NCBI RefSeq assembly: GCF_039523075.1
Contig: NZ_BAAAEP010000016.1
Location: 1 to 64,000, forward strand
Direction of reading: 5' to 3'
DNA: 64,000 nt
Source of the DNA: Caenispirillum bisanense
Lineage (GTDB): Bacteria; Pseudomonadota; Alphaproteobacteria; Rhodospirillales; Rhodospirillaceae
The notes under the pieces: model-generated
Told to the model about the DNA's origin: nothing
What the model saw: the letters and a program-made list of their open reading frames with translations, nothing else
The model's database searches: none
In this document: piece by piece, positions 63,106 to 64,000 of the stretch
How positions within the stretch are numbered: position 1 is the first letter of the stretch
How the letters are laid out: each line of letters opens with the position of its first letter
Translations under genes and position numbers: made by a program

Positions 63106-63311
63106 ACCAGACGCCGACCGGCCAGGGGATGTTGACCGTCGGCACCGTGGGGGCAGAGGGTCACATGGGCGTCCGGTTGGGGGTCTCAAGCACAATCGAC
63201 AGCCCGGTCCCGCAAATTTCGCAGGGAACCCCTGCCTTTCGTACCGTTGATCGGCGACCCCCGGCGGACACATGATGGAAGCGTAGAGGTTCCACGGAAA
63301 AGGGGTGGACC

Positions 63312-63659
63312 ATGTTTCCCATCGACATCCGCTTTATCGATCTGCAGCAGTCGGACGCCACCGAGGAGTATGTGCGCGAGCGGGCTGAAAAGCTGGCGCA
63401 TGCCTGCGGGGCCATCACCAGTTGCCGCGTCACCCTGTCGCGCGACCATGGTGCCCGCACGCCGTCCGTGAAGGTGGCGCTGGTCGCGTCGTTGCGCGGC
63501 CGCGGTACCCGCACCGTCTCCGCCGAGGAGGTGGTTGGCCGGCACGAACCGGGGCAGGCCGTCATGCGCGCCGTGCGCGAGGCCTTCGATACCGCCATGC
63601 GGCAGTTCGTGAGCGATCGCAAGAGCCGCCCCAACCGCATGCAGGAGATTCCGGCCTGA
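63312..63659 (+). CDS. HPF/RaiA-family ribosome-associated protein (short)
   Basis: 115 residues with the beta-alpha fold of ribosome hibernation factors: FPIDIRFIDLQQSDATEEYV, ITSCRVTLSRDHGARTPSVK, and VMRAVREAFDTAMRQFVSDR. It is the short form without the C-terminal dimerisation domain. Such proteins bind the 30S decoding centre in stationary phase. An AAAAGGGG site precedes the ATG. Confidence 0.82.
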   Translation: MFPIDIRFIDLQQSDATEEYVRERAEKLAHACGAITSCRVTLSRDHGARTPSVKVALVASLRGRGTRTVSAEEVVGRHEPGQAVMRAVREAFDTAMRQFVSDRKSRPNRMQEIPA

Positions 63660-63708
63660 ACCAGCCACAGCCGCAGGGGCGCATCCGGCCGCCCGGCCCC
63701 CTCGGTTA

Positions 63709-63737
63709 TTGACAAGGGCACCCGCCGCGCCACAAAT
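63709..63737 (+). promoter_or_regulatory. Promoter upstream of the KamA-type gene
   Basis: TTGACA at 63709-63714, a perfect -35 box, and ACAAAT at 63732-63737 are 17 bp apart. Transcription would begin near 63744. Confidence 0.6.
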
Positions 63738-63807
63738 CGCGGAACAGATCATGGGAGGCGGCCGGCGACGGCCGCCTCGCCCGTTCCGGCTCGCGATTGG
63801 ACCGCCG

Positions 63808-64000
63808 TTGACCGCTCCGTCTTCCTCCGCCACCGCCGCCGACGCGCCCGCTGCCGCCGTCGATGATGCCCTGGCCCGCGTCGCCGAGCGCTATGCCGTC
63901 CGCCTGACGCCGCACCTGACGACGCACATGGATGCCACCGACCCCGCCGATCCGCTGACCCGCCAGTTCCAGCCCACCGCCGCCGAGCTGGTGTCGACCG
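63808..64000 (+). CDS. KamA-family radical SAM lysine aminomutase-like protein, N-terminal part
   Basis: The frame is open to the right edge; 64 residues are visible. VAERYAVRLTPHLTTHMDAT and DPADPLTRQFQPTAAELVST are the N-terminal signature of lysine 2,3-aminomutase-like proteins (KamA/EpmB), which act on lysine or in EF-P modification. The radical SAM CxxxCxxC lies beyond the window. TTG 63808 is chosen because the promoter would put the alternative ATG 63751 within a few bases of the transcription start, and sequence between them is not protein-like. Confidence 0.75.
   Translation, partial: MTAPSSSATAADAPAAAVDDALARVAERYAVRLTPHLTTHMDATDPADPLTRQFQPTAAELVST

Overview
The window is about 64 kb of very GC-rich bacterial chromosome, densely coding on both strands. 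The gene set points to an alphaproteobacterium, most likely of the Rhodospirillales. Supports are the ffh-rpsP-rimM-trmD-rplS block followed by leuC/leuD/leuB, a class I lysyl-tRNA synthetase, GTP-type PEP carboxykinase, NnrU and NsrR relatives, EgtB/EgtD, and PmbA, YciB and RlmE homologues. This placement is inference from gene content; there is no rRNA in the window.

Layout. 1-12.6 kb: a class IV aminotransferase, an NsrR-type regulator, a CDF transporter diverging from an XRE-cupin regulator, class I LysRS, a ParD-like/RelE-like toxin-antitoxin pair, a DinG-like helicase, TerB-like, NnrU-like and LysE-like proteins, pantothenate kinase and a ZIP transporter. 13-15.3 kb: pckG and tRNA-Gln(CUG), then a 450-bp gene-poor scar. 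15.7-24 kb: a complete minus-strand kdp operon (27-aa leader protein, kdpF, A, B, C, D, E) with a perfect 12-bp inverted repeat upstream. 24-26.1 kb: a PHB-depolymerase-type esterase, a ribbon-helix-helix regulator with a repeated operator, tRNA-Ala(GGC) and a duplicated tRNA-like/terminator unit. 26.2-34.1 kb: leuB, leuD, a small acidic protein, leuC, and the rplS-trmD-rimM-rpsP-ffh translation block. 34.2-41.5 kb: an Fe-S protein, a TrmN6-like methyltransferase, polyprenyl synthase, tRNA-Pro(CGG), a RES/Xre toxin-antitoxin pair, and yciB-rlmE-ppx. 41.9-50.5 kb: pmbA, a local repeat cluster, ubiD, a GAF/HD-GYP protein, a two-gene module with a HEPN-like protein, zapE and an AI-2E-family transporter. 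50.6-56.3 kb: two tandem M17 aminopeptidases and egtD-egtB. 56.4-63.0 kb: a LuxR-type response regulator diverging from a partner-switching cassette (SpoIIE phosphatase, RsbW-like kinase, STAS protein) that runs straight into an MlaE/F/D lipid-transport operon with a PqiC-like lipoprotein. 63.3-64 kb: an HPF/RaiA-like protein and the start of a KamA-family radical SAM gene cut by the window edge.

Most of the window is conventional housekeeping. The least explained elements are: (i) the HEPN-like gene and its overlapping partner at 47.0-47.8 kb, whose full HEPN frame has no ATG/GTG/TTG start and probably begins at CTG; (ii) a 75-nt tRNA-like element at 25.9 kb with an intact alanine-type acceptor stem, flanked by two copies of the tRNA-Ala terminator; (iii) a STAS gene that could serve stress signalling, the Mla transporter as an MlaB equivalent, or both; (iv) several inverted or repeated operator-like sites; and (v) two candidate degraded genes beside tRNA-Gln and beside the Fe-S protein.
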